From Muscardinus avellanarius (lineage: Eukaryota; Chordata; Mammalia; Rodentia; Gliridae), in the NCBI GenBank assembly GCA_963383645.1, contig OY726559.1, positions 123,118,721 through 123,182,720 of the forward strand: a stretch of 64,000 nt of DNA, read 5' to 3'. The notes under the pieces are model-generated. The model ran no database searches. It had not been told where the DNA came from and saw nothing but the letters and a program-made list of their open reading frames with translations. Below are positions 48,801 through 59,082 of this stretch, piece by piece. Within the stretch, counting starts at the first letter, position 1. Each line of letters starts with the position of its first letter. The translations under genes and the position numbers were made by a program.

Positions 48801-49050
48801 ACCTGTCTGCGAACAACTGAGCACGTGGCCTTTGAGGAAAATCACTATTTTTCCTATTTGGGTGGAGAGCATTTTTATCATAGGAAAACAAATACCAGAG
48901 CATCTCTAGATTGTGGGGCTTAAATGAGAACCTGTGTGAAGTGTGTTCTGTGAGCGAGGCTGAGGGCTTTATCATCGTAACTTTACCTTGGACCAGTGTC
49001 TGAATTACAGGCCACTCTGAGAGTGACTCCCGCTTATTTTGAAGCTATTT

Positions 49051-49279
49051 GTTTTTAATTATCTTCTTTTTGTGTGTGGTGGTACCGGGGGTGGAACACA
49101 GGGGCTTTTCTACCTCTGGGCTGCACTCTCAGACCTATTTTATACTTTATTTGGAAACAGGGTCTCACTAAGTTGCTGAGAGCCTCACTAAGTAGCCGAG
49201 GCTGGCTTCGAACTTGTGTGATCCTCCTGTCTCAGCCTCCCAAGCGCGGGGATTACAAGCGTGCGCCACCATGCCCGGC
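49051..49279 (-). repeat. B1-dID-like SINE, type b
   Basis: Antisense copy; 13-bp imperfect direct repeat TTTGAARCTATTT (49038-49050, 49285-49297). Confidence 0.85.
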
Positions 49280-49304
49280 TTTACTTTGAAACTATTTAAA
49301 GGGA

Positions 49305-49455
49305 AGCATAGCGCTGTGGTGGCACATGCTTGTAATCCCAGTACTTGGGAGGCTGATTGCAGATCTGAGGCCTCAGAAACTTTAGTGAGATCTTCGCGAA
49401 CTTAGACCCTATTTCGAAAATTAAAAAAGAATTAGGAGTGTACTTCAGATCACAA
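49305..49455 (+). repeat. Heavily decayed SINE
   Basis: Head 'gtggtggcacatgcttgtaa' clear; the rest is degraded. Confidence 0.68.
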
Positions 49456-49548
49456 AAACAAAACAAAAGGAAGCATACTGGCTTACTTCTCAAGGACATT
49501 GTGAAGGAAAACAATTGTGTGTGTGTGTACCTCTATGTTTGTCTATAT

Positions 49549-49751
49549 ATTTTTTGTGGCCCTGGGAATTGAACCCAGAGGCACTCTATCTCTGAGCTGC
49601 ACTCCCAGACCAGTTCCATTTCTTATTTGGAAGCAGGGTTGCAGTAGGTTCCTGAGAGCTCACTAGTTGCAGAGGCTGGCTCCCAGCCTGCGATCCTCCT
49701 GTCTGGCATCCCAAGTGCTAGGATTACAAGTGGGTGCCACCACACCTGGCT
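49549..49751 (-). repeat. B1-dID-like SINE, decayed type b
   Basis: Antisense: gaattgaacccagaggcact ... gggtgccaccacacctggct. Confidence 0.82.
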
Positions 49752-49816
49752 AAACAATTATATTTTTAACTTAATCATTGAGTTACTATAAAAACTAATT
49801 GAATATGATAAAAGGG

Positions 49817-50011
49817 CCGGGAGTGGTGGCGCACGCTTGTAATCCCCGCACTTGGGAGGCAGAGACAGGAGGATTGCGCAGGTTCGAAGCCAGCCACGCG
49901 CGCTGGTTTAGGAGACCCTGTTTCCAAATAAAAATGTAAAAATAGGTCTGGGAGTGTAGCCCGGAGGTAGAAGGGCTTCCAGGAACCCCAGTACCACAAA
50001 AAAAAAAAAAA
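49817..50011 (+). repeat. B1-dID-like SINE, type c, intact
   Basis: Complete + strand copy with an uninterrupted A-tail and a perfect 16-bp duplication GAATATGATAAAAGGG (49801-49816, 50012-50027). Looks among the youngest in the window. Confidence 0.95.
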
Positions 50012-50184
50012 GAATATGATAAAAGGGAGTATGTTTTAGACTGTACACAGGAAAATTACCACCAGGGCAGCAAAAATAGGTTGTAAATAAAATCGTCATT
50101 AAGCATTAACTGTTTATCCTTGAGTTATGGCAAGTTAGTTGACATCTGAGCTTTTATATAACAAAAATGCACTATTGTAACCAT

Positions 50185-50185
50185 T

Positions 50186-50216
<31 letters not shown>

Positions 50217-50400
50217 TTGTTGGTACTGGGGTTCCTGGAAGCCCTTCTACCTCCGGGCTACACTCCCAGACCTATTTTATATTTTTATTTGGAAACAGGG
50301 TCTCCTAAGCCAGCGCGCATGGCTGGCTTTGAACCTGCGCGATCCTCTTGTCTTCACCTCCCAAGCGCAGGGATTACAAGCGTGTGCCACCACACCCAGC
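50185..50400 (-). repeat. Type c SINE with (TTTA)n tail in L1
   Basis: Antisense copy inserted in an L1 3'-end fragment; duplication CTATTGTAACCAT (50172-50184, 50401-50413). Confidence 0.92.
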
Positions 50401-50699
50401 CTATTGTAACCATCTTAAAGTGTACCATTCAGTGGTACCGTTCAGTGGTACTCTGCAATGGACCATAGGAGAGACTGGGCGAGTAACGCTTTGTCCCGCC
50501 TTAGTGGTGGAAGTTGCCTGTCTTTCCGTACAGTCCTCAGCTGTGGGTGCCGAGGCAGGCGACCTGGCTTAGCTGACAGCATCTGGAGATAACATGGAAG
50601 CATGTCGTAGGAATGAAACTTCTAGAGGTTTAGAATCGATTCCACGATTGCCTAATACTGCCGATTTCTTCAGATTCACTCTAGAGTCCTAGAGTGCTT

Positions 50700-50835
50700 G
50701 AGCAGGGAGGGACAAAAGCCAGGTCGCCTTCTGGGTTACAGAGCCGGCAGCTGAAGGCAAGTGACGTTCAGTGACCCCACAGTCACTGCACAGTAAGTGG
50801 TTAGCGGAGCTGAACCCAGAATTCACCCGGCTTAA
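50700..50835 (-). repeat. MIR, antisense
   Basis: Reverse MIR order: aaggcaagtgacgttcagtg, cacagtaagtggttagcgg, gctgaacccagaattcac. Confidence 0.7.
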
Positions 50836-51277
50836 CAAGAAGAAACTGCGCATTGTCCGATCTTAGGTTTGGATCGCTCTTCTGTGGAAACATGAGGGTG
50901 TGGTAATGAGTATTTCTCTTTTGCTACGTCCTGTGTCACATTTATTTCCATCTTAGAGTCATGCCAAGAAGTGTAAAGGATCTGACCAGGAGGGGCTGAG
51001 CTCAAGCCTCGGAGAGGCCTAAGCAGTGCATCCTCAGCCTAGACCTCAGACCAAAGTGGGACGCCTGTGGGCATCACCTGGAGCTGCTCAGACACACAGA
51101 GCGGGGCCTGCCCCAGGCTTCCTGAGCAGAGCGAGCCCCAGGAGACCCCGATGTTCATCTGAACGAGGCGCCCCAGATGAGAGACCTTAGGCCAGTGAGG
51201 TTTTAACTAGGGAAAAGGGGGAAGAGAATTCCTTCTGACTGAAACATACGCTGTTTCTGTACCTCGTCTGCTGTTGT

Positions 51278-51458
51278 CTGGTGTGGTGGCGCACTCCTGT
51301 AATCCCAGTACTTGGGAAGCCAAGATAAGAGGATCACAGGTTTGAGGCCACCTTCAGCAATGTAGTGAGACCCTCGGAAACTTAGGGAGACTGTTTAAAA
51401 ATAAATAGAAGCTCAGAGGTAGGATGTCCTGGGTTCAGTTCCCAGTGCCCCCCACACA
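51278..51458 (+). repeat. B1-dID-like SINE, decayed
   Basis: + strand: gtctggtgtggtggcgcac ... gggttcagttcccagtgcc, with part of the ID half deleted. Confidence 0.8.
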
Positions 51459-51679
51459 AAGCTGGAGACACGGGGCAAGGATGCGGTTTCCTACACAGGA
51501 GGGAGGGTGGTTTGTCACGGCCTCAGTGTGCATGGACTTACACAGCTGTGCTGGCGAGAGGACAGCCATGCCAACAGCAAATGAGCTGTACTGCGCGGCC
51601 CCTGGGTCACTCTCAGCTGAGATCCCGCGGCCTGCATACCCTGGCCAGCACAAGGGTGCTGACAGCCCAACAGCCCACT

Positions 51680-51719
51680 CCCGGCCTCCCGGCTTCCCGG
51701 CCTCCCGGCCTCCCGGCCT
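51680..51719. repeat. Short minisatellite, 5 x 8 bp
   Basis: Five units of CCCGGCCT, one of them CCCGGCTT. The - strand carries regularly spaced GGG runs. Confidence 0.92.
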
Positions 51720-52544
51720 CCAGCAGTTTTCACTCATTCAGCAAAAATGGAGACAGAAAAAAAAAAACAAAAGCTGGGGAGGCAGCGGCCTTGTTAATGA
51801 GTAAGAGCTGATGATGTGTGATGTGCTAGTGGCTACTTACTATCCGTCCGGAGTGAGGCTGTCCAAGGTGTCAGGTCAGGCCCTGCAGCCTGCTTTGACC
51901 AGGTAGAACACGCAGATGTGGCCAGGGGTGGGTGGTGCTATTTGGGTCTTTTGTGTTTAAATGTCCTCTGGTTGCAGGGGACAGTATGAATATTGCTAAA
52001 TGTGGGCTTCAGTTGAACTCCAATGAGTTTGCAAGCAAGCCATTATTTGTAATTAACATTGGTATCTGGCAAAGTCTGGGGATTTTGCTCTTTTTTGTGC
52101 ATGTGATGTAATTACATATTCACCCCTCCCATTTAATTCTCCCTCCCAAGGTAATTACCCACTCCTCTCCTTCTGAAGTAGTAATTGAAGCATATGGTTA
52201 AAAGTCAAGTATTTTAAAAGTAGTGGAAATTTAGCAATTCAGCACATTAAAATATGCTGCGTGCCTACTTGGGAAGAATTGTTTTCTTAGCTGCTATCAG
52301 CCTAAATTTATAATGAATTGGCCAACCAAAGACACGGATTATCCTTGAAATAAGATGGCAGTCATCTTTGGGCAGCACACTTGCTCTGGAAAGACTCTTA
52401 AAAGATCTTGACTGTCTCTTTGGAGAAATGTAGGCTTCCTGTGTAGCTGGTAACAATGTGCAGGCCATGCCCTGAAGGCCAGCCTGGAGGTTTTGCACCA
52501 CAGGGCCTGGCAACAGCAGTAATGGCCTCACAAGAGCAGTAGTC

Positions 52545-52720
52545 ACATTAAACTAGTTACTTACAATATGTGCCAGGCAGGTAGCTTCACCGCCTTTCAC
52601 AGATGAAGGAACAAAAGCTGCTGAGGCTGTGTGAAGTGGGAGGCCCAGCAAGAGGCACTGGGACTGGATCCCATCTAGCCAATTGCGGAGCCCCTGCTCG
52701 CTCCTCTACCCTGTTACATT
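52545..52720 (-). repeat. MIR, antisense
   Basis: Reverse MIR order: tgtgccaggcaggtagcttc, ttcacagatgaaggaaca, gactggatcccatctagcc. Confidence 0.7.
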
Positions 52721-52907
52721 AACGTTTTTCAAAGTAAAAATAACAATTCCGTTCTTGAGATAATTTATGACTGTATTAATGGCTGGAATACATGTTCCTG
52801 TTCCTAGTCGGTGGGGAAGAGGGTGCTTGGCAAAATCATAGTGTAAAAGTTATACCTCCTTGGGATACCAAGCGCATAGTACCCTTAATTTAAAAAGAGA
52901 CATGGTG

Positions 52908-53128
52908 CCGGGCGTGGTGGCGCACACTTGTAATCCCTGCGCTTGGGAGGCTGAGACAGGAGGATCGTGCAGGTTCGAAGCCAGCCTCAGCTACTTAGTG
53001 AGGCTCTCAGCAACTTAGTGAGACCCTGTTTTCAAATAAAATATAAAATAGGTCTGGGGGTATAGCCCGGAGGTAGAAAGCCTCTGGGTTCCACCCCCAG
53101 TACCACCAAAAAAAAAAAAAAACAAACA
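52908..53128 (+). repeat. B1-dID-like SINE, type b
   Basis: Complete + strand copy, first of a tandem pair; ACATGGTG at 52900-52907 and 53129-53136. Confidence 0.93.
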
Positions 53129-53136
53129 ACATGGTG

Positions 53137-53333
53137 AGCCGGGCGCGGTGGCGCACATTTGTAATTCCAGCATTCGGGAGGCTGAGACCAGAGGATCGCG
53201 GTTCTAGAACAGTCTCAGCTACTTAGTGAGGCCTTTTGCAACTCAGTAAGACCCGGTTTCAAAGTGAAGAATAAAAAATAGGGCTGGGGGTGTAGCTTGG
53301 AGGTAGAATGCCCCTGGGTTCCATCCCCAGTAC

Positions 53334-53386
<53 letters not shown>

Positions 53387-53389
53387 AAG
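53137..53389 (+). repeat. Type a SINE with (GAAA)n tail
   Basis: Complete + strand copy, second of the pair; tail (GAAA)n/(GA)n 53335-53389; flanks ACATGGTG (53129-53136) and ACATAGTG (53390-53397). Confidence 0.92.
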
Positions 53390-53859
53390 ACATAGTGTGG
53401 AACGAAAATTGTTATGGTGTCAAAGGCAGGACGTACGTGCGCATTTAACGGGAAACTCCGAGGCTGGAGAGCTGCTCCTCACGGCCCTTGGGGTTTCTCT
53501 CGTGGCCCTTCCTTGGACTGCTGCATCTTCGGAGTGTTTGGGTGGGAAGTTGGAGCATGGCTTGGATGGCTGCAAGTCCCAGGCCGTCTGGGCCTTTCCC
53601 ACTCTCCCAGCCTTGGTGGAAAGGAATTGTTTTAGCGCGTCACCAGCGTGGGAGGCAGAGCTGGCCTGTGCTTGTTTGCTCAGCTGCTCCCAGGCTCCAT
53701 CTCCACCACCTTTCGTGGCCCAGAAGTGCCTGTGGTCAGCCCTGAAGGGCCGCCAGAGGAGGAGGTGAGAACCTGGCCGAGGAGGGGAACTGTCCCCAAG
53801 TGCTGCGGCCACTGATGATGGACAGTCTCTGAAAAGAAAATGTATATTTACTTTAAAAC

Positions 53860-54480
53860 TTTTAATACATGTTGAATTCTTATGGTTCAGAAGTCAAAAT
53901 TATAAAAGGGTTTGCAGCAGAAAACTTCACTCTGCTTTCTCCCATAGCCCCGTTCCCTTCCCCACAGTGTCACTAGAAAGCACATGCACGCTCCCACCTT
54001 TCTTTTGGATACACCGACGGGTGTATGTGCACTGTTCTGTCCCTTACTTAGTCCTGGATTTCCCATTTTCTCACAGCTGCCCAGAATACCAGTGAAGTGA
54101 TGTAATTTATTCAGCACCCAAGGAAATGGCATTCGGCTGTTTGCAATCTTTGCTGTTACAGTGCTGCAGTCAGTCCCACTTAGATGCCATTTTGCACACG
54201 TGTAGGATAAAGGGCTAGAAGAGAGGTTGCTGGAGCAAAGGGAGGCACGTTGTCATTTAGATGGACACCCCCAATGGCCTTTCAGACACCCCTACCAATT
54301 TCTATCACTACCAGCAGGGAAAGAAGACACCTGGTGCATCGGACTCCCCACGAGCTGTATTCCCAAACCTTTTGACCTTGGCTGCCTGATGGCTAGAAAA
54401 ACAATCTTAGTGAAACTCTTGGTGATGGCCCAGTCTTGAAAAAAATAGAAAAGTATTGGGATTACAGGTATCCACCGCCA
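53860..54480 (-). mobile_element. Antisense L1M-type 3'-end fragment
   Basis: L1 3' UTR-like text antisense: cagaagtcaaaattataaaa, 'tgccattttgcacacgtgta', 'aggataaagggctagaagag'. Diverged, no reading frame. Confidence 0.65.
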
Positions 54481-54861
54481 TGCCTGGTTATGGGATATAA
54501 TTTTATTTTCTTTAGATTCCAGGATGGGAATAGGTGAATTAGCTATCCTTTAGCTATCCTTTTTTTTTTTTTTTTTTTTTTAGCTGTCCTTTTAGGAAAG
54601 GGAAGTTTGTTCTTTGAGCTCTATTAGATAATGTACTGGGTGTGGGGGTGGTGGAAGAGGACCAGGGCAGGAGACAGGAGAGGATTTCTGGACCCTTGAG
54701 ACCACTGGGGCACCCATCATCTCTCCTTACCATCACCCCTCTAGCTTCCAGATCTTTCTTATTTTTTTCTCTCCTCACCCTTTTCCCATTTTTAAAACCT
54801 CTGTATTAAGGTTCACATGTATTTGTGATTTGTATCACACACAGTTAAAGTATGTAGTTCA

Positions 54862-55042
54862 TTGGGCGTGGTGGCGCACACTTGTAATCCCAGTACTTGG
54901 GACTCTGAGACATGAGGATCACAGATTTTTGACTAGCCTCAGCAACTTAATGAGGCCCTGTTTCAAAATAAAAAATAAAATAGGGCTAGGGGTGTAGCTC
55001 TGAAGTGGAATGCCCTGGGTTCAATCCCCAGCACACACACAC
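54862..55042 (+). repeat. B1-dID-like SINE, type a, in L1
   Basis: + strand copy; 15-bp duplication AAAGTATGYAGTTCA with one mismatch (54847-54861, 55043-55057). Confidence 0.9.
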
Positions 55043-55920
55043 AAAGTATGCAGTTCAGTGATTTTAGTACATTTACAGTTTTTCAGCTGCCAATGCAGTC
55101 AATGCTAGAAAATTTTCTTTAACCCCCAAAGAAGTCCTGTAGCCCTTAGCAGTCACTCCCTGCCCTCCCCCGGCCCTCCTCCAGCCCTGGCTTCTCTGTA
55201 GACTTGCTGTTCTAGACATCTCGTTTAATTGTGAGCATAGAATCTTTTATGTCTGGCTTCTTTCAGTTAGCAGAATGTTTGCAAGTGTCATTGTTGTAGC
55301 ACGCATCAGTATTTTATTTCTTTTTGTGGTCAAGTAATATTCCATTGTATGGGTGTGGCACATTTAGTTTACTCTTTATTTGTTGATGGACATTTAGATT
55401 GTTTCCACTTTGGGGATGCTTTGAATAATGATGCTATGAACATTTCATGTACAAGTTTTTGTGCAAATGTGTTTTCATTTTTTATGTATATGAAATGTCA
55501 CTACCCAGTAGTAAAATTACTGGGTCATAGGTAACTAACATTATGAGGAACCACAAAACCATTTTCCAATGTGGCTATACAACCTTCCAGCAATGCACAG
55601 ATTTAAATTTCTCTACATTTTCCCCAACACCTCTCTCTTTAATTACAGCTATCCTAAGTGAATATGACTCAGTAGCTCATTCTGGTCTTGATTTTCCCTT
55701 CCCTAATGACTGAAGATGTTGAGCATCTTTTCATGTGCTTATCAGACTTTGTGTATCTTTTTTGGAAAGATGTTTATTCAGCTCTTTTGCGCATTTAAAA
55801 AATGGCTTATTTATCTTCTTATTAAGTTGAAGAATTCTTTATATATTTTAGGTATGAATCCTTTATCAAGCATAGGCTTTGTAAATATTTTCTCTTATTC
55901 TGTGGGATATCTTTTCATCA

Positions 55921-56129
55921 TTTTTTTTTTAATACTGGGGATGGAACCCAGGGGCATTCTACCTTGGAGCTACACCCCCAGCCCTGTTTTTTTTTTTTTA
56001 ATTCTTTATTTTGAAACAGGGTCTCACTGAGTTGCAAAGAGCCTCACTAAGTAACTGAGGCTGGCCGTCAATTGCGATCCTCCTGTCTCAGCCTCCCAAA
56101 TGCTGGGATCATGCACCACCACGCCTGGT
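55921..56129 (-). repeat. B1-dID-like SINE, type a, in L1
   Basis: Antisense copy; imperfect duplication TCTTTTCATCA / TCTTTCCATCA. Confidence 0.87.
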
Positions 56130-57724
56130 TCTTTCCATCACCTTGATGGTATCATTTGCAGCATGAAAGTTTTTCATTTTAAAGAAGTCTAATTTATCTC
56201 TTTGTCTTTTGTGTTTTTGATGTTGTGACTTGGAAGCCTTTTCCTAACTTGGTATCATAAGTATTTATTGCTGTTTCCTTCTGAAAGTTTTAGCTCTCTC
56301 ACTTACATGTTTGTGATCCATTTGGAGTTAATTCTTATGTCATGTGAGGAAAGAGTCTTACTTCATTCTTTTCTATGTGGTTATACAGTTGCCCCAGTAC
56401 TGTTTATTAAAGCCTATATTTTTTATTTGAATCATCTTGACATCCTTGTTGGAAACCAATTGACTGGAAGTGTAAGTGTGTATGTCTGGACTCCTGGGAC
56501 TTATTCTGTGATCTCTATGTCTATTTTTATGCCAGTACCACCCTGTCTTGATATATGTAACTTTGTGTTCTCTTATGTCTTAATAGGAGGGCTAAGGCGC
56601 TAATGTGCAACCGAGACACTTTCTTTTCTGGTCTTATCAGTTATTGGATTAGATCCCTCCTCAGTTTTCATCAACATTTCCTTTCTCTTGTGTTCTTTAT
56701 GATGCACCCTCTGCCTGGTTTCATTAGGAGATGACATCCAGGTATCCTGAGAAATCCCAGCCACCAGCATCTTACTTTGCTTCTATCAGTGCCAGCTAAC
56801 TTCACTGTAACTCAGTGGGCTTTCTCAGATGTACAGAATTAAACATTTGTGAAAAGATGCTCTGTTTCCCAAAGCTCCAATTGGGCAAGTCCAGGATAAT
56901 GCAGCTTGCTGTACTGTTAAAAGATTTAAACATGTTTCTAAAAGGCTGTGCAAACATTTCTAGCAGATAGCTCTCTGAGTGGGCGGGAAGATAAGCTTTC
57001 CCAGCTGAATCTCAGAAGGCCTTTTCTCTCCCAGAAGGCCTTTGCCCTGTTGTTTTGGGAAATGGGTTTGCAGAGATGGGCATCTTTGTAGTAGTGAAGG
57101 GAAGGCAGCCCAGAGATCTGCTCGAGTTGGAACTTCGGACAGGGCCATACACCATTGCTTTCCATTGCAAAGCCTGAAATACAAAGCCCACGAGGCAGGT
57201 GCCGTCAACAGCAATCATCTGTGCCCTTCTCCACAGTCATGTCTGCTTCAGGCTCATTCCACACAGCCGCACCTAGAGCTTGCCTGTGGAGTTTAAACAA
57301 GCTTGCACTTAGGTTTTATCTTGGCATTAACAGAACTGTGCATACAAGTGGCCTCCACCTGGAGCGGCTGTTAAGGGCCGCCCAGGGTGAGGGCAAGCAT
57401 TCAGATGGCGAGGGATAGAGCAGGCTCTGGGTTCTGTCTTCTTGAGCAGTTCCTCCTACGTGACCTCCGGCAAGGGCTCAGTCTTGAAGGTATGATAAAG
57501 GTAGCTTCCACCGCAAGGTAGAGAAGCCACAAGAAGGACTTAGCACAGGCCAGAGGTGGCAAGCTTTTCTACAGAGCCAGAGGGCAATCTCTTAGGCTTT
57601 GCAACACCAGAGGCCTCTCTCTCCACAACAGCCTCCGAGCTGTGCTGTTGTAGCTAGAAGGCAGCCACGCAGATGAACTGGTGTGGCTGTGTTCCAAAAG
57701 GACTCAGTTATTTTACTGTTTACT

Positions 57725-57790
57725 TTTGTTCTTGCTCTGGGTAGCAAACCCTGGGCCTCATACGTGCAAAGCTTCACTTCCACTCCAGGC
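57725..57790 (-). repeat. Possible decayed ID monomer
   Basis: Antisense text 'gcaaaccctgggcctcatac' then 'tgcaaagcttcacttccac' resembles ID. Tentative. Confidence 0.35.
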
Positions 57791-57812
57791 TTCATGTTTA
57801 AAAACACTTTTT

Positions 57813-58026
57813 AGCCAGGCTTGGTGGCGCACACTTGTAATCCCAGCACTTGGGAGGCTGAGACAGGAGGATCGCACAGGTTCGAAGCCAGCCTCAGCAA
57901 CTTAGTGAGACCCTGTTTCCAAATGAAATATAAAATAGGTCTAGCAGTATACCCTGGAGGTAGAAAAGCCCCTGGGTTCCACCCCCAGTACCACCCAAAA
58001 AAAAAAAAAATATATATATATATATA
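57813..58026 (+). repeat. Type b SINE (single spacer) with (TA)n tail
   Basis: + strand copy to about 57995, A-tail, then (TA)n 58009-58026. Confidence 0.87.
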
Positions 58027-58770
58027 CACACATTTTTATTAACACATTATAAAAATACATAATAGTATTTATTGTGGCTTGAGCATATATTTACATAACA
58101 TTGGTCATTTTCCTTCCCAGTTCTCCCTCTTTCCCTCTTCCTCCTCCCCTGGTTGCCCTCTTCTACTCTTCTGGTCGCCCTTCTCTTTTCCTAAGATCCC
58201 TTCCTCTTTTCCTCTCTAGCTTACACCATATGAAAGCAAACATATGATCCCGGACTTTCTGAGTCTGACGTATTTCACTTAATGCAATATTCTTCAGTTC
58301 CATCCACCTTCCTGCAAATGGCAAGATTATGTTCTTCTTTATGGCTGAATAAAACTCCATTTGTGCGTGTCCCATGTTTTCTTCATCCATTCATCTACTG
58401 ACAGCCCCTTAGGTGGCTTCCATAACTTGCCTCTGTGAAGGGGTAAACATGGATATGCATGCATTTTAACTCTTTTGGATAAATACCCAAGAGTGTAATA
58501 ACTTGGTCATATGGTGGTTCCATCCCTAGTCTTCCAGCAACCTCCATATGATCTTCCTAGTGGTTGCACCGATTCACAATCTCACTAACAGTTCATTTTC
58601 CCCCGTAGCCGTGTCAGCACTTATTATTTGTATTCCTGATGCTACCATTCTAACTGGAGTGAGATGAAATCTAATTCGCATTTCCCTGATTGCTCAAGAG
58701 ATTAAACATCTTTTATGTATCAATTGGCCATTCGCATTTCTTTTTGTGTGTTGAGTTCATTTGCTGGCTA
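58027..58770 (-). mobile_element. Antisense L1 3' segment next to exon B
   Basis: Antisense L1 3' UTR and ORF2 end: ttccatccaccttcctgca, ttctttatggctgaataaaa, cttggtcatatggtgg, gcatttccctgattgctc. Ends about 100 bp before exon B. Confidence 0.8.
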
Positions 58771-58875
58771 CCTCACTAAGCACTGGGCTGGTGAATGGTG
58801 AGTCTTTGTAGCTGTCAGCTGTTCTCATAGCCTGTGGACGCCCGTTCCCTTACTCGCTGCTCATGTTTTTAACAG

Positions 58876-59082
58876 AACGTTGAGGTCCTGGCCAGCCGGA
58901 GCAACGCTTCAGAGCAAAACCAGGCGGGCGCTGAAGTCCGTGAGAACATTCTAAAGGAAGAGAATGAGAAGCTGCAGGACAGAGTTGGCGAGCTGGAGCA
59001 GAGAGTGGCTCAGCTGCAGAAGCAGATAGAGGACATGAAGGGCGAGGAAGCCCAAGCCAAGGAGATGCTCCGAAAGCGCCAG
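58876..59082 (+). CDS. CGNL1: CGNL1 internal coding exon B (coiled-coil rod), 69 codons
   Basis: This 207-bp exon continues directly from exon A: ...EEATK joins NVEVLASRSNASEQ. It then reads LKEENEKLQDRVGELEQRVA and QLQKQIEDMKGEEAQAKEM, ending RKRQ. The middle has clean heptads with Leu/Val/Ile core positions. The NVEVLASRSN start and the EENEKLQ...ELE.RVAQLQ.QIED pattern match CGNL1 rather than CGN. The acceptor is gtttttaacag and the donor is CAG|GTGAGG, both canonical and phase 0. The exon lies about 49.5 kb downstream of exon A and about 100 bp downstream of an antisense L1 fragment. No internal stop or frameshift is seen. Confidence 0.92.

Larger units (their letters stand above)
54800..56600 (-). 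mobile_element. Antisense L1 3' segment, interrupted by two SINEs
   Basis: Classic antisense L1 order: cagtgattttagtacatt, taatattccattgtatgg, gaacatttcatgtac, tactgggtcatagg, ttgagcatcttttcatgtgc, then ORF2-derived text to about 56600. SINEs at 54862-55042 and 55921-56129. Confidence 0.82.
9370..58875 (+). other. CGNL1: CGNL1 large intron between exons A and B
   Basis: About 49.5 kb, GC-AG. Apart from the repeats listed separately, these stretches of more than 300 bases show nothing I can name: 9370-9889, 10081-11758, 12319-13300, 14308-14817, 15032-15724, 16460-18189, 18385-19017, 20419-21424, 22322-23301, 23660-25350 (24895-25215 is purine-rich on +), 25931-26371, 32945-33983, 34184-34547, 35235-35582, 35701-37723, 38348-41460, 42803-44844, 46441-47660, 50836-51277, 51720-52544 and 56601-57812. 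No exon with coiled-coil coding and flanking splice sites was seen in them. Confidence 0.75.

Noticed and set aside
51680..51719. Regular short repeats as a CRISPR-like array
   Set aside because: Eight-bp head-to-tail units without spacers in mammalian DNA; an ordinary minisatellite.
53397..53812. Overlapping open frames over 120 codons on both strands
   Set aside because: Both-strand openness in GC-rich unique intron, with no recognisable domain or splice context.
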